Source of the DNA: Deefgea tanakiae
Lineage (GTDB): Bacteria; Pseudomonadota; Gammaproteobacteria; Burkholderiales; Chitinibacteraceae
Direction: 5' to 3'
Assembly (NCBI RefSeq): GCF_019665765.1
Contig: NZ_CP081150.1
Span: 620,001-684,000 of the forward strand
DNA length: 64,000 nucleotides
Below, piece by piece: positions 8,924-17,319 of the stretch. A model generated the notes under the pieces. It had not been told where the DNA came from. It ran no database searches and saw nothing but the letters and a program-made list of their open reading frames with translations. Position numbers and translations under genes: made by a program. Numbering within the stretch: the stretch's first letter is position 1; each line of letters begins with the position of its first letter.

Positions 8924-9841
8924 TTAAAGTTCGTAACGAGTCAGCTTGCGCTGAACGAAGTAAAAGTAAGCACCCACGCCGCATAAAATAACGAGGAACA
9001 TCAACGTCGCCACTGCCGCGCCCATCGTTGGGCTGCCGATTTGGCTTTGGTAGCCAAAGAAGGTGCGGTAAAACAGCGTGCCTAAAATATCGGTACTGTA
9101 GTTCGGGCCTGCGATCGCGCCTTTCACTGAGTAAATCAAATCAAACGCATTAAAGTTGCCGACATAAGTCAGAATCGTCACCAAGCCTAGTGTTGGCAAA
9201 ATCAGTGGGAGTTTGATTTCCCAGAAAATACGCCAGCTTGATGCGCCTTCAACATAGGCCGCCTCGATGATGTCTTCTGGGACTGCGAGTAGTGCGGCGT
9301 AAATCAGCATCATCGGAATGCCGACGAATTGCCAAACTGAGATTAAAGCGAGGGTAATTAGTGCTGAGCCTTCTTCACCAAGCCATGGAGAGAAATACTC
9401 CTCTAGACCGACTTTCGCCATCAGGCCTTCTGATACGCCCCACAGTGGCGATAAAATCAGTTGCCAAATAAAGCCAATAATCACGACCGACAGCAGTGTT
9501 GGTAGGAAAATAAAAGTGCGATATTGCCGCGCAAATTTAAGCCCTTTGAGCGATAAAAAGGTCGCCAAGATCAACCCAATTGGGTTTTGCACCAAAAGGT
9601 GGATTAAGAAAAATTTAAAGTTATTAGCCATCGCATTCCAAAACGAAGTGGACCAAGCCGGATCGGTCAGGATGGTGAGGTAATTACTGAGTCCAACAAA
9701 ACTGTGCTGGCCTGCATCGTTGCTGGTATAAAACCCGAGACGCAAAGTATCAATTAACGGTAATGCACTAAAGACTGAATAAATCAGCACTGCAGGCGCA
9801 AGAAATAAGACGATATGCCAAGGTAGGCGTTTCATCATCAA
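8924..9841 (-). CDS. sugar ABC transporter permease (MalF/UgpA family)
   Basis: The 305-residue membrane protein starts with a short cytoplasmic end and the segment IVLFLAPAVLIYSVF, has about six membrane spans and carries the EAA motif EAAYVEGASSWRIFW with KLPLILP. It pairs with the MalG-type permease that follows after 6 bp. A strong terminator lies between it and the upstream binding-protein gene, so permease expression depends on read-through or on a second promoter. Confidence 0.92.
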   Translation of the reverse strand: MMMKRLPWHIVLFLAPAVLIYSVFSALPLIDTLRLGFYTSNDAGQHSFVGLSNYLTILTDPAWSTSFWNAMANNFKFFLIHLLVQNPIGLILATFLSLKGLKFARQYRTFIFLPTLLSVVIIGFIWQLILSPLWGVSEGLMAKVGLEEYFSPWLGEEGSALITLALISVWQFVGIPMMLIYAALLAVPEDIIEAAYVEGASSWRIFWEIKLPLILPTLGLVTILTYVGNFNAFDLIYSVKGAIAGPNYSTDILGTLFYRTFFGYQSQIGSPTMGAAVATLMFLVILCGVGAYFYFVQRKLTRYEL

Positions 9842-9875
9842 AGCTCCAAGTAAAAGGGGGCCGTAGCGGGCTGAG

Positions 9876-9904
9876 GTAAAAAAACCGGCGGCAAGCCGCC
9901 GGTT
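9876..9904 (-). terminator. Strong intercistronic terminator between binding-protein and permease genes
   Basis: The stem 9883-9891 with 9896-9904 is a perfect 9-bp GC-rich hairpin with a 4-nt loop. On the minus strand it is followed by a run of eight U residues. It lies 29 bp past the binding-protein stop, inside the operon, where partial termination would raise binding protein over permease. Confidence 0.85.
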
Positions 9905-9933
9905 AAGCTCACCAAGGTGAGTGGAGGGAGAAC

Positions 9934-11181
9934 TTATTTAGCTGCGTTGGCGCGTGATTTTTCAAAGCCAGCTTGAATTTGCGCTGCAGCATCTTTTGGC
10001 GTCATTTTGCCGTTCAATACTTGCGAGCTCACATTCCACAATGCGTTTTCCATTGCGGGTTCGCCACGGTTCAAGATTTGTGCATTCAAGCGGATGGTTG
10101 ATTTGCACGTTTTGCGCCAATCGAGCATTTGCTTAGCCACTGGGTCTTGGACTGAAATCAAATGATTTGAGAGCGAGAAAAAGCCAGTGACTTTATTGGT
10201 ATAAAGATCGGCAAATTCTTGTGAACCGAGCCAAGCCAAGAATTTGTAGGCTTCCGCTTTGTTTTTGGCTTTTGGATTCACGCCCATACCGATGTCAGTG
10301 TGGTCAGAGATGTAGCATTGGTCGCCGGATTTAGCCACTGGTGGTGGGAATGCACCGAAGTCCATGCCTTCTTTATTAAAGTAGCCAATATCCCAACTAC
10401 CCGCTGGATATACACCGGCTTTGCCCATCGCGAACATATTTTGGCTGTCGGCGTAGGTTTGTGCCGATGCGCCTTTGCCCATCAACGGCGTCCATTTGCT
10501 CATTTGTGTCCAGGCGGCAACAAATTGTGGATCAGTAAATTTGGCTTTGCCCGCGATTAAAGCTTTACGGCCTTCTTCGCCTTTCCAGTCATTAGGACCG
10601 ATATTGGTAAAGACAGTTTGATTAGATTCCCATTGATCCGCAGTACCTAAAGCGATTGGCGTTTTGCCTGCCGCTTTGATTTTTTCCATCGCGGCATAGA
10701 ATTCAGGCTGAGTTTTTGGAACTTGAATGCCTAGCTCTTTAAACATTTTTTTGTTGTAGAAAAAGCCATGGATCACTGAAGCCATTGGCATGCAGAAGGC
10801 GGTTTTGCCATCATCCGTTTGCCATGCCACTTTGGCCGAAGCAGGGAAGTGTTCCATGCCTGCTTTGCCATCGAGTTTTTCGAGATGGCCTTTTTTGAAT
10901 AGATTGAGTGATACATCGAATGGGCGGCAAGTAATCAAATCACCTGCGGTGCCGCCAGTGAGGCGAGCGGTCAAGCTTGAGTCGTATTCAGTTGGCGCGG
11001 TTGGGGAAAATTTAATTTGAATGCCTGGATTCTTTTTTTGGAATGCAGGAATCAAAACTTCTTCCCAAAGCGTTTTATCATCAACGCGCCATGATTCAAT
11101 GGTCACGGTGCCAGCTGAAGCGGTGCCTGCTGCAAGTAGCGAGGCAAGTAATAGATGACGTGCTTTTAAAACAGTATGCAT
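9934..11181 (-). CDS. sugar ABC transporter substrate-binding protein (family 1)
   Basis: The 415-residue periplasmic protein starts with a signal peptide (basic start, hydrophobic LLLASLLAAGTASA, cleavage near residue 23) and continues as a family 1 extracellular solute-binding protein (mature start TVTIESWRVDD). Aromatic residues such as those in DQWESNQ and GSWDIGYFN fit sugar stacking. It heads the importer operon and is expressed away from the regulatory operon across a divergent region. The sugar is not identifiable; chito-oligosaccharides are a possibility only because of the chitinase-like gene 8 kb away. Confidence 0.9.
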   Translation of the reverse strand: MHTVLKARHLLLASLLAAGTASAGTVTIESWRVDDKTLWEEVLIPAFQKKNPGIQIKFSPTAPTEYDSSLTARLTGGTAGDLITCRPFDVSLNLFKKGHLEKLDGKAGMEHFPASAKVAWQTDDGKTAFCMPMASVIHGFFYNKKMFKELGIQVPKTQPEFYAAMEKIKAAGKTPIALGTADQWESNQTVFTNIGPNDWKGEEGRKALIAGKAKFTDPQFVAAWTQMSKWTPLMGKGASAQTYADSQNMFAMGKAGVYPAGSWDIGYFNKEGMDFGAFPPPVAKSGDQCYISDHTDIGMGVNPKAKNKAEAYKFLAWLGSQEFADLYTNKVTGFFSLSNHLISVQDPVAKQMLDWRKTCKSTIRLNAQILNRGEPAMENALWNVSSQVLNGKMTPKDAAAQIQAGFEKSRANAAK

Positions 11182-11528
11182 TTCGATATATCCTCAAGTG
11201 AATGTGCTTGCTATGCCGTGATCTGCGTCTCGGTGCAATTAAATTATCACCGCTGTATGTGTGACACTAGCGACTACAAAAACAGCCCTGTTTTTGGCAT
11301 ATGTTGTTGAATTTATTGAGCTACATCAATTTTTTATAGGCTTGGGCTGTTACAAATATTCACGGGCTGGGGCTCAAAAATTCGCTGCAATCGCTATTTA
11401 ATAAAGCGTATGCTGTGTAACGCCCTAATTGGGGCAATTTGTAGTACGCGATAAAATGAAATGATTTATTACAATTTCCGATGCATGCTTACGATATAGT
11501 CGAGATAATTCATGGAGAATTGCGACAG
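11182..11528. promoter_or_regulatory. Divergent control region between importer and sensor operons
   Basis: This gap of roughly 350 bp holds the promoters of both operons. Two palindromes stand out: 11277-11296, a perfect 9-bp inverted repeat around a 2-nt centre (CAAAAACAG-cc-CTGTTTTTG), and 11422-11435 (GCCC-taattg-GGGC). Either could be an operator. No clear -35/-10 pair could be fixed by eye and no gene is visible. Confidence 0.55.
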
Positions 11529-12794
11529 GTGTTTGAATCAAAAGTAAAAAATCTACAATACTCGACGATAGGGCTGATTCTGTTGCTGTTTTCAGCGACA
11601 CTACATGCCAGTGAATCGCTGGATGTGTTGCACTGGTGGACGTCGCTCAGTGAGCGGCGCGCGGCTGATTTTTTGCGAATTAAATTAGCCGAAGAAAATA
11701 TCGAGTGGCGCGATGCGGCGATTCCTGGTGGAGCCGGTTTGGGCGCGATGAAAGTACTGAAAAGCCGCGTTTTATCGGGCAATCCGCCGTCGGTAGCGCA
11801 ATTGATTGGCCCAGCTGTTAGTGAATGGGCGGAATTGGGTTTGATTTTGGAGTTAGACAATGCTGCAGGGCGCTGGCAAAGCCAGATGTTCCCGACGATT
11901 TGGCAATTGGTGACGCATCGCCAGCACACCGTGGCGGTGCCTTTAGGCATTCACCGAATTAATACGCTGTTTTATAACAAAAAGCTGTTTGATCGTTTGG
12001 GCTTAAAGCCACCGCATAATTTTTTGGAATTTAAGCGGGTCGCTTTGCAATTGCAGGCGGTTGGTATTACGCCCTTGGCGCAAAGCAATGAAGCATGGCA
12101 GGTGGCGACTTTATTTGAAACGCTGGTGCTGGCCGAATCGGATGTGAAATTTTATCGAGAACTGTTTGTGACCCGAAATCCGCAAGCGTATTTAGACCCA
12201 AAATTTGGGCAAGCTTTAACTCGCTTGCGGCAATTACGCAGCTATACGGCTAAATCAGGTCCTGATTTGCCATGGACTGATGTGTCACGGCAATTTGCCA
12301 GTGGCCATGCAGCGATGGTGGTGATGGGCGATTGGATGAAGGGTGAATTAATGGCACAAGGGCTGAGTGTCGATGTCGACTTTGCTTGTGTGGCCGTACC
12401 CAATACCGACAACACGCATTTATATAGTGTCGATACGATGGTGATGTTTGCGGGTGATTACAGCAAGCAATTCAACCAAGAGCGCTTTGCGCAAATTATT
12501 GTCTCGCCAGCCGTGCAGTTAGGCTACAGCAAACTCAAAGGCTCAGTGCCGGTGCGCAAAGACATCGACATCGCTAGTTTAGATAGTTGTGGTAAAAATT
12601 CTTGGCGTGCCTTTGGGAGAGGTACGGCTTACCAAGCGCCGAGTTTGGTGCATCGTATGGCGGCAGACGATACGTTTAAAGACGCGATGGTGAAACAGAT
12701 TCAAGCATTTTATTTAGATGAAAAAATTTCAGTAGCTGAAACACAGCAACGCTTGGCGGCGATGGTGCGCGCATTGAATCGGAAAGAGGATTAA
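11529..12794 (+). CDS. periplasmic solute-binding-like protein, putative sensory subunit
   Basis: This is a family 1 solute-binding protein of the glucose/mannose type, with LDVLHWWTSLSE at the mature start, then AMKVLKSRVLSGNPPS and the lobe motif NTLFYNKKLFDRLGL. A GTG at 11529 preceded by GGAGAA about 10 nt upstream gives 421 residues with a clean signal peptide (h-region TIGLILLLFSATLHA); an ATG at 11481 is the alternative (437 residues) but lacks a ribosome-binding site. Its gene is followed after 4 bp by a response regulator and kinase and has no permease of its own, which suggests ligand sensing rather than transport. That role is an inference. Confidence 0.82.
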   Translation: MFESKVKNLQYSTIGLILLLFSATLHASESLDVLHWWTSLSERRAADFLRIKLAEENIEWRDAAIPGGAGLGAMKVLKSRVLSGNPPSVAQLIGPAVSEWAELGLILELDNAAGRWQSQMFPTIWQLVTHRQHTVAVPLGIHRINTLFYNKKLFDRLGLKPPHNFLEFKRVALQLQAVGITPLAQSNEAWQVATLFETLVLAESDVKFYRELFVTRNPQAYLDPKFGQALTRLRQLRSYTAKSGPDLPWTDVSRQFASGHAAMVVMGDWMKGELMAQGLSVDVDFACVAVPNTDNTHLYSVDTMVMFAGDYSKQFNQERFAQIIVSPAVQLGYSKLKGSVPVRKDIDIASLDSCGKNSWRAFGRGTAYQAPSLVHRMAADDTFKDAMVKQIQAFYLDEKISVAETQQRLAAMVRALNRKED

Positions 12795-12798
12795 TGGA

Positions 12799-13515
12799 AT
12801 GAACCGCAAGATTTTAATTGTTGATGATGACTTAAAAACGCGTACTTTGCTCAAGGCGTATTTGGAACGCAATCAATATGATGTGCGTCTGGCCCCCGAT
12901 GGCGAAACCTTTTTGAGCGAATTTGAGCGTTATAAAGACGAACTCAGTTTGGTGATTTTAGACGTCATGTTGCCCGATACCGATGGCTTTGCGCTGTGTC
13001 AAACGGTTCGTAAAAATAGCAATGTGCCGATTGTGATGTTGACAGCCAGCTCGGATGAGACAGATCGAATTGTGGGGCTCGAATTGGGCGCCGATGATTA
13101 CATTGCCAAACCCTACAATCCACGAGAGTTGCTGGCGCGGATTAAAGCGATTCATCGTCGCACGGGTATCGAAGGCCCTACGACGGGCGGTCGTTATTAT
13201 CGATTTGTCGGCTTTACTTTAGATACCGTAGAGCGGGTGTTGATTTCGCCCGACGGTGAAGTGGTTAAATTGACGGGACTTGATTTCCAATTATTAAAAA
13301 TGTTTTTGGAGCATCCGGGACAAATCTTGGATCGCAGCCAATTGGCCGAAGAAACGCGTGGCCGCGATGCAGGTCCACTCGATCGCTCCTTAGATGTGCA
13401 AGTCAGCCGCCTTCGTCAGCGTTTGGAAGACGACGGCAAACATCCAAACTTGATCAAAACCGTGCGTGGCGCGGGTTATGTATTGTCAGCCGAGGTAACG
13501 ATTAGTCATGTTTAA
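12799..13515 (+). CDS. OmpR-family response regulator
   Basis: The 238-residue protein has a receiver domain (about 1-120) with the acidic pocket VDDD (9-11), phospho-acceptor Asp55 in ILDVMLPD, the switch Thr82 and Lys104 in IAKPYNPRE. A winged-helix DNA-binding domain of the OmpR type follows (about 135-235; DRSLDVQVSRLRQRLED). It lies between the solute-binding-like gene and the kinase gene, overlapping the latter by 8 bp. The likely targets are the divergent importer and its own operon. Confidence 0.92.
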   Translation: MNRKILIVDDDLKTRTLLKAYLERNQYDVRLAPDGETFLSEFERYKDELSLVILDVMLPDTDGFALCQTVRKNSNVPIVMLTASSDETDRIVGLELGADDYIAKPYNPRELLARIKAIHRRTGIEGPTTGGRYYRFVGFTLDTVERVLISPDGEVVKLTGLDFQLLKMFLEHPGQILDRSQLAEETRGRDAGPLDRSLDVQVSRLRQRLEDDGKHPNLIKTVRGAGYVLSAEVTISHV

Positions 13516-15013
13516 TGCGGCATGGCAGTGGATTCGCTCCCTAGGCCAACGTGCGCGTGTGATGAGCACACCGCATTGGTTAGAGCGCATCCTGCCGTCG
13601 CGTTTATTGTCGCGGCTTTTGTGGGTGATGACGATTGGTGTTTTGACTTCGCAGTTGATTGGCAATGCCATTTGGGCGAATTATCTACAAAATAAGTCGG
13701 AGCAAGAAGTCTCGGCTGCGGCCGATCATATCGCACGTGGTGCGGCGAGTGCGGTGCAGTTTTTCCAAAGTTTGCCACCGAATTATCGGCCCTTAGTCAT
13801 TCAGCAATTGCGTGAAATGGGCGGCACGCGTTTCTTTGTGAATGTGAATGACAGCCCAATTGAGGTAAAGAGTATCTTATCCAACCCATTGCCAGAAAAG
13901 GTGGTGAAGGTAATACGTCATGTTTTCGAGCAAGAGTTACCGCGTTTGGGTGATGTAAAGATTAACTTTGCTTGGCCTAATGAGTTGGCGGTCGCCAGTG
14001 ATGGCATGACGGTGGCGCAACTACCCGATCACTGGGTCAAAAATACCTTATTGATGGAGCCGCGCCCAGCACCCGTATTGGTGATTCAAACCGAAATCGA
14101 ACCCGGGCACTGGTTGTATTTGGCCACGTTGATGCCAGATCCTTATTTTCTCGATAACAGTAATCCAATGCCACCTGAGCGCTGGCTGTTGCAATTTGCC
14201 ACTTTGATTACGGTACTGCTGTTGAGTTGGGTGGTGGTGCGATGGATTACCCGACCGCTAGCCGCGCTATCCGAAGCCGCCGAGGCGTTTGGCAAGGGTG
14301 AATCGCCGCATTTACCCGCCGAAGGCAGTGAAGAGTTTATCCGCACCGCACATGCGTTCGGCGCGATGCGCGAACGGATTCAGCGCTATTTAGAAGATCG
14401 CGAAAAGCTATTTACTGCGATTTCACACGATTTACGCACCCCCATTACGCGCTTAAAGCTACGCACCGAAATGCTCGATGATGAAGATTTGCGGGTTGAG
14501 TTTCATGAAGACCTTGATGAACTCGATATGATGGTCAAAGGTGCGTTGCAAAGCGTGAAAGACAGTGACATCCATGAGAATCGGACTCGGATCCGGCTTG
14601 ATGCGATGTTAGGCCGTATGGTGAAAGACGCTCGTATGGCGGGGCACGAAATTGCCTATAGCCGCTGTGGTTTGTGGGTGATGGCCAAGCCCTTAGCCTT
14701 GAAGCGGGCGCTGAGTAATTTGATTGATAACGCTTTGTTTTACGGTAAAAAAGTCGAGATCTCGGTACTTGAAGGCGTTGGTAAAGTCGTGATTATTGTG
14801 CGCGATCACGGGCCTGGTGTTCCCGAGGAGGCGCTGTCGACCTTGTTTGATCCTTATGTACGACTTGAGCATGGCCGGCATAGCAATAGTCATGGTCACG
14901 GTTTGGGATTAGGCATTGCTCGTAATATTATTCAAGCGCATGGCGGTGTGCTCGATTTGAGTAATCATCCTGATGGCGGTTTACAAGCGATGATTACGCT
15001 ACCGCAAGATTGA
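13508..15013 (+). CDS. sensor histidine kinase, EnvZ-type
   Basis: The 501-residue inner-membrane kinase has a first span near residues 34-56, a periplasmic domain of about 150 residues, a second span at about 228-246, a HAMP linker, the H box TAISHDLRTPITR (His307), N box NLIDNALFYG, G1 VRDHGPGVP and G2 GHGLGLGIA. It forms an operon with the regulator (8-bp overlap, ATG within the regulator's last codons) and the solute-binding-like protein. A model in which that protein contacts the periplasmic domain is attractive but unproved. Confidence 0.92.
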   Translation: MFNAAWQWIRSLGQRARVMSTPHWLERILPSRLLSRLLWVMTIGVLTSQLIGNAIWANYLQNKSEQEVSAAADHIARGAASAVQFFQSLPPNYRPLVIQQLREMGGTRFFVNVNDSPIEVKSILSNPLPEKVVKVIRHVFEQELPRLGDVKINFAWPNELAVASDGMTVAQLPDHWVKNTLLMEPRPAPVLVIQTEIEPGHWLYLATLMPDPYFLDNSNPMPPERWLLQFATLITVLLLSWVVVRWITRPLAALSEAAEAFGKGESPHLPAEGSEEFIRTAHAFGAMRERIQRYLEDREKLFTAISHDLRTPITRLKLRTEMLDDEDLRVEFHEDLDELDMMVKGALQSVKDSDIHENRTRIRLDAMLGRMVKDARMAGHEIAYSRCGLWVMAKPLALKRALSNLIDNALFYGKKVEISVLEGVGKVVIIVRDHGPGVPEEALSTLFDPYVRLEHGRHSNSHGHGLGLGIARNIIQAHGGVLDLSNHPDGGLQAMITLPQD

Positions 15014-15105
15014 GTTTGCGCCGCATGTTAGCAAAATCCTCTAGCTCTTTGTGGTGCTACATCCAGTACAATCCTTATCTTGCTGACTTTTATTGAGCGA
15101 TTGCC

Positions 15106-15882
15106 GTGCTTGAATTTTCGCACCCCATTGATATAAATGCTCTCCGTACTGCTTTTGCCGAGCAAGGCGTGCTGGTGCTGCGCTCGTTTGCGACAGCAGA
15201 ACAAATCGCGGTGATCCGTGATGCGGCTATGGCGTGTTTACAAGCGCGTGAAGAGCCGCTTGAATTAGAAGCCAGTTTGGCCTATCCGGGCGCGCCAACT
15301 TCAACTGACGCCCAAGGCGGGCAAACGATACGTCGTTTACGTGGCATGGTCGCTCGCTCGCCAATTTTTATGGATTGGGCAAGAGATGCTGCGCTGATCG
15401 ACATCATGCGGGCTTTGTTATCGAGCGACAGCATTACTTTAACGCAAGTTCACCACAATAGTTTGATGACCAAACAGCCGAGCTTTAGCAGCGATACCTT
15501 GTGGCATCGTGACTTGCGTTATTGGCGTTTTACTCGGCCTGAGCTGGTTTCATGCTGGCTCGCCTTGGGTGTAGAAAGCCCTGAAAATGGTGGACTGGGC
15601 TTTATTCCGCGTTCGCAAACCGCGCAATTACCAGAGTCGGCCTTTGATGAACGCGAGTTCTTACTGCCCACTCATTCAGAGGCAATGCCTTGGGTGAGTA
15701 AAGCTGAATTTCCAACTTTGGCCGCAGGTGATGTGGTGCTGTTTGATGCGCGAACCTTCCACGCCGCCAGTCGCAATAAAACGACGGCCACCAAATATTC
15801 GCTGGTGATGAGTTACCATGCAAGTGACAATCTACCATTGACCAATAGTCGATCTGCAGCGCAAGCGGGCATTGTTTGCTAA
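15106..15882 (+). CDS. phytanoyl-CoA dioxygenase (PhyH) family protein
   Basis: The 258-residue protein begins with GTG and has the iron-binding facial triad of 2-oxoglutarate-dependent oxygenases: H-x-D in LWHRDLRYW and the distal His in FDARTFHAAS, with an Arg nearby for 2-oxoglutarate. PhyH-family members hydroxylate diverse small molecules, so the substrate cannot be predicted. It is a single gene with no obvious pathway partner. Confidence 0.85.
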   Translation: MLEFSHPIDINALRTAFAEQGVLVLRSFATAEQIAVIRDAAMACLQAREEPLELEASLAYPGAPTSTDAQGGQTIRRLRGMVARSPIFMDWARDAALIDIMRALLSSDSITLTQVHHNSLMTKQPSFSSDTLWHRDLRYWRFTRPELVSCWLALGVESPENGGLGFIPRSQTAQLPESAFDEREFLLPTHSEAMPWVSKAEFPTLAAGDVVLFDARTFHAASRNKTTATKYSLVMSYHASDNLPLTNSRSAAQAGIVC

Positions 15883-15991
15883 ATTGCGTGGCATCACCTA
15901 TTGATTGAATGTTGAAGCCAAATGCTTCGGCATAAACACTAGGCTAGATTGTGGTAGGTCTTTTGCCCTTTCATTGAGTGGAGTTCATGCG

Positions 15992-16228
15992 ATGCCGATT
16001 AGCCCTGAATTATTTACGTCACTGATTGAGAAAATTCAAAGTTTGGAACCCTTAGCTGCGTATCAAGGTGCGGAGCAATTGGAAAAAATTAAGAATGAAA
16101 TGACCGATGAGCAACGGCTACATTACGACACGGTATTGGGCGATGCCAGCCGTCAACGCAAAGAAATCGCCAAGGCCAAAGCGGATGCTGAAGCGACTCA
16201 AGACGCATGGGATCAGGACGAAAATTAA
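15992..16228 (+). CDS. small hypothetical protein
   Basis: A 78-residue, highly charged, mostly helical protein (KNEMTDEQRLHYD, RKEIAKAKADAEAT) without membrane segment or Cys. The ATG at 15992 has GGAG 8 nt upstream; an in-frame ATG 87 bp earlier has none. I do not recognise the family. It ends shortly before a 49-bp repeat and converges on the lytic transglycosylase gene. Confidence 0.65.
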   Translation: MPISPELFTSLIEKIQSLEPLAAYQGAEQLEKIKNEMTDEQRLHYDTVLGDASRQRKEIAKAKADAEATQDAWDQDEN

Positions 16229-16309
16229 ATCTTGCTGAGTCGCAATCCGTGCCATCCTGAAGGGTAATGGCTGTGGTTGGAGTGCTTGATATTCTTTAGT
16301 TGTTTAGAT

Positions 16310-16358
16310 GGGTATATTGATATAAGCATTGTTTAATAAGTGCTTTAGAAATATACCC
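16310..16358. repeat. 49-bp intergenic repeat, copy R2
   Basis: It begins GGGTAT and ends ATACCC with exactly 49 bp between the outer bases; the inverted repeat extends 2 bp further on each side, giving 11 perfectly paired bases (16308-16318 with 16350-16360). Inner bases AAGCA and TGCTT also pair. It lies 2 nt past the stop of the minus-strand transglycosylase gene. Confidence 0.8.
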
Positions 16359-16360
16359 AT

Positions 16361-17218
16361 TCATTTTTTCCTTGCTGCTTTCTGATCAGGAAAAGCATTG
16401 ATATCGCGATAGTGGTCACTTTCGGTTTGGTGGACAGCATAGGGATACAGCACCATCACGCGTTTGACGTATTGCCGCGTTTCTGGATAGGGTGGAATGC
16501 CGCGATAGCGATCCACTTTGCCTTCGCCAGCGTTATAACTGGCCGCCACCAGCGCGACATTGCCTTGGTAACGATCGAGTAACCAGCGTAAATAGCGCAC
16601 GCCACCTTTCACATTCTGACTGACATTAAACACATCTTTGACATTAAAACGCTCGGCCGTATCGGGTATCAGTTGCATCACGCCCATCGCAGATTTTGGA
16701 GAGATCGCATGCGCGTTCAAGCCTGATTCCACTTTGGCAATGCTAAGTGCAAAATTCGGATCAACGCCATGCCATGCGGCGACTTTGGTGATGATTTTGG
16801 CAACCATTTTTTGATTCGCATTAAACAGCTTGATATCAATCGGTGGCGGCAGTGGTGCGGGGGCTGGGTTGGTATTGGATTCCACGCAGGCGGGCAAACG
16901 ATGGGCGCTGATGCGGATGGTTTCGAGCATTTTCTGTGATTCATAATGGCCTTGCTCGGCAGCGACTGAAAACAAAGTGGCGGCCGCTGCGCGATCTTCT
17001 GGTACGCCTAGGCCAAACGCGTACAGCATCGCAAGGCGATACTGTGCTTCGGTAACGCCGTGTCTTGCTGCTTGGCAATATAAAACTGCCGCAGTCCATG
17101 GATTGCGGGCTTCTTGCTTGGCTGCGCTGGCGAGTTGCGCAGTCCATTGCGCGCTGTGATCCGCATTTGTAGGCATGGCGCCAAGGCTGAGTGTGGCAGT
17201 GAACAATTCAACGAGCAT
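16361..17218 (-). CDS. lytic transglycosylase with Sel1-like repeats
   Basis: The 285-residue protein starts with a probable signal peptide, then two Sel1-like repeats (about 40-95; AMLYAFGLGVPEDRAAAATL), a Pro-rich linker, and an SLT domain (about 135-265) with catalytic Glu164 in AKVESGLN, GVMQLIPDTA and YNAGEGKVDRY. Such enzymes cleave the glycan strand of peptidoglycan, giving 1,6-anhydromuramyl ends, in the periplasm. Pairing of Sel1 repeats with an SLT domain is known in specialised transglycosylases. It is a single gene. Confidence 0.87.
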   Translation of the reverse strand: MLVELFTATLSLGAMPTNADHSAQWTAQLASAAKQEARNPWTAAVLYCQAARHGVTEAQYRLAMLYAFGLGVPEDRAAAATLFSVAAEQGHYESQKMLETIRISAHRLPACVESNTNPAPAPLPPPIDIKLFNANQKMVAKIITKVAAWHGVDPNFALSIAKVESGLNAHAISPKSAMGVMQLIPDTAERFNVKDVFNVSQNVKGGVRYLRWLLDRYQGNVALVAASYNAGEGKVDRYRGIPPYPETRQYVKRVMVLYPYAVHQTESDHYRDINAFPDQKAARKK

Positions 17219-17319
17219 GGCGGTTTTCCTAATGGCTGAGCAGCCATTTTCAGCATAGGCTCAATTAGCAAAATGCAGATAATTGGCCTGATTAATGGCT
17301 GCTCACTCAAGGAGCTTGA

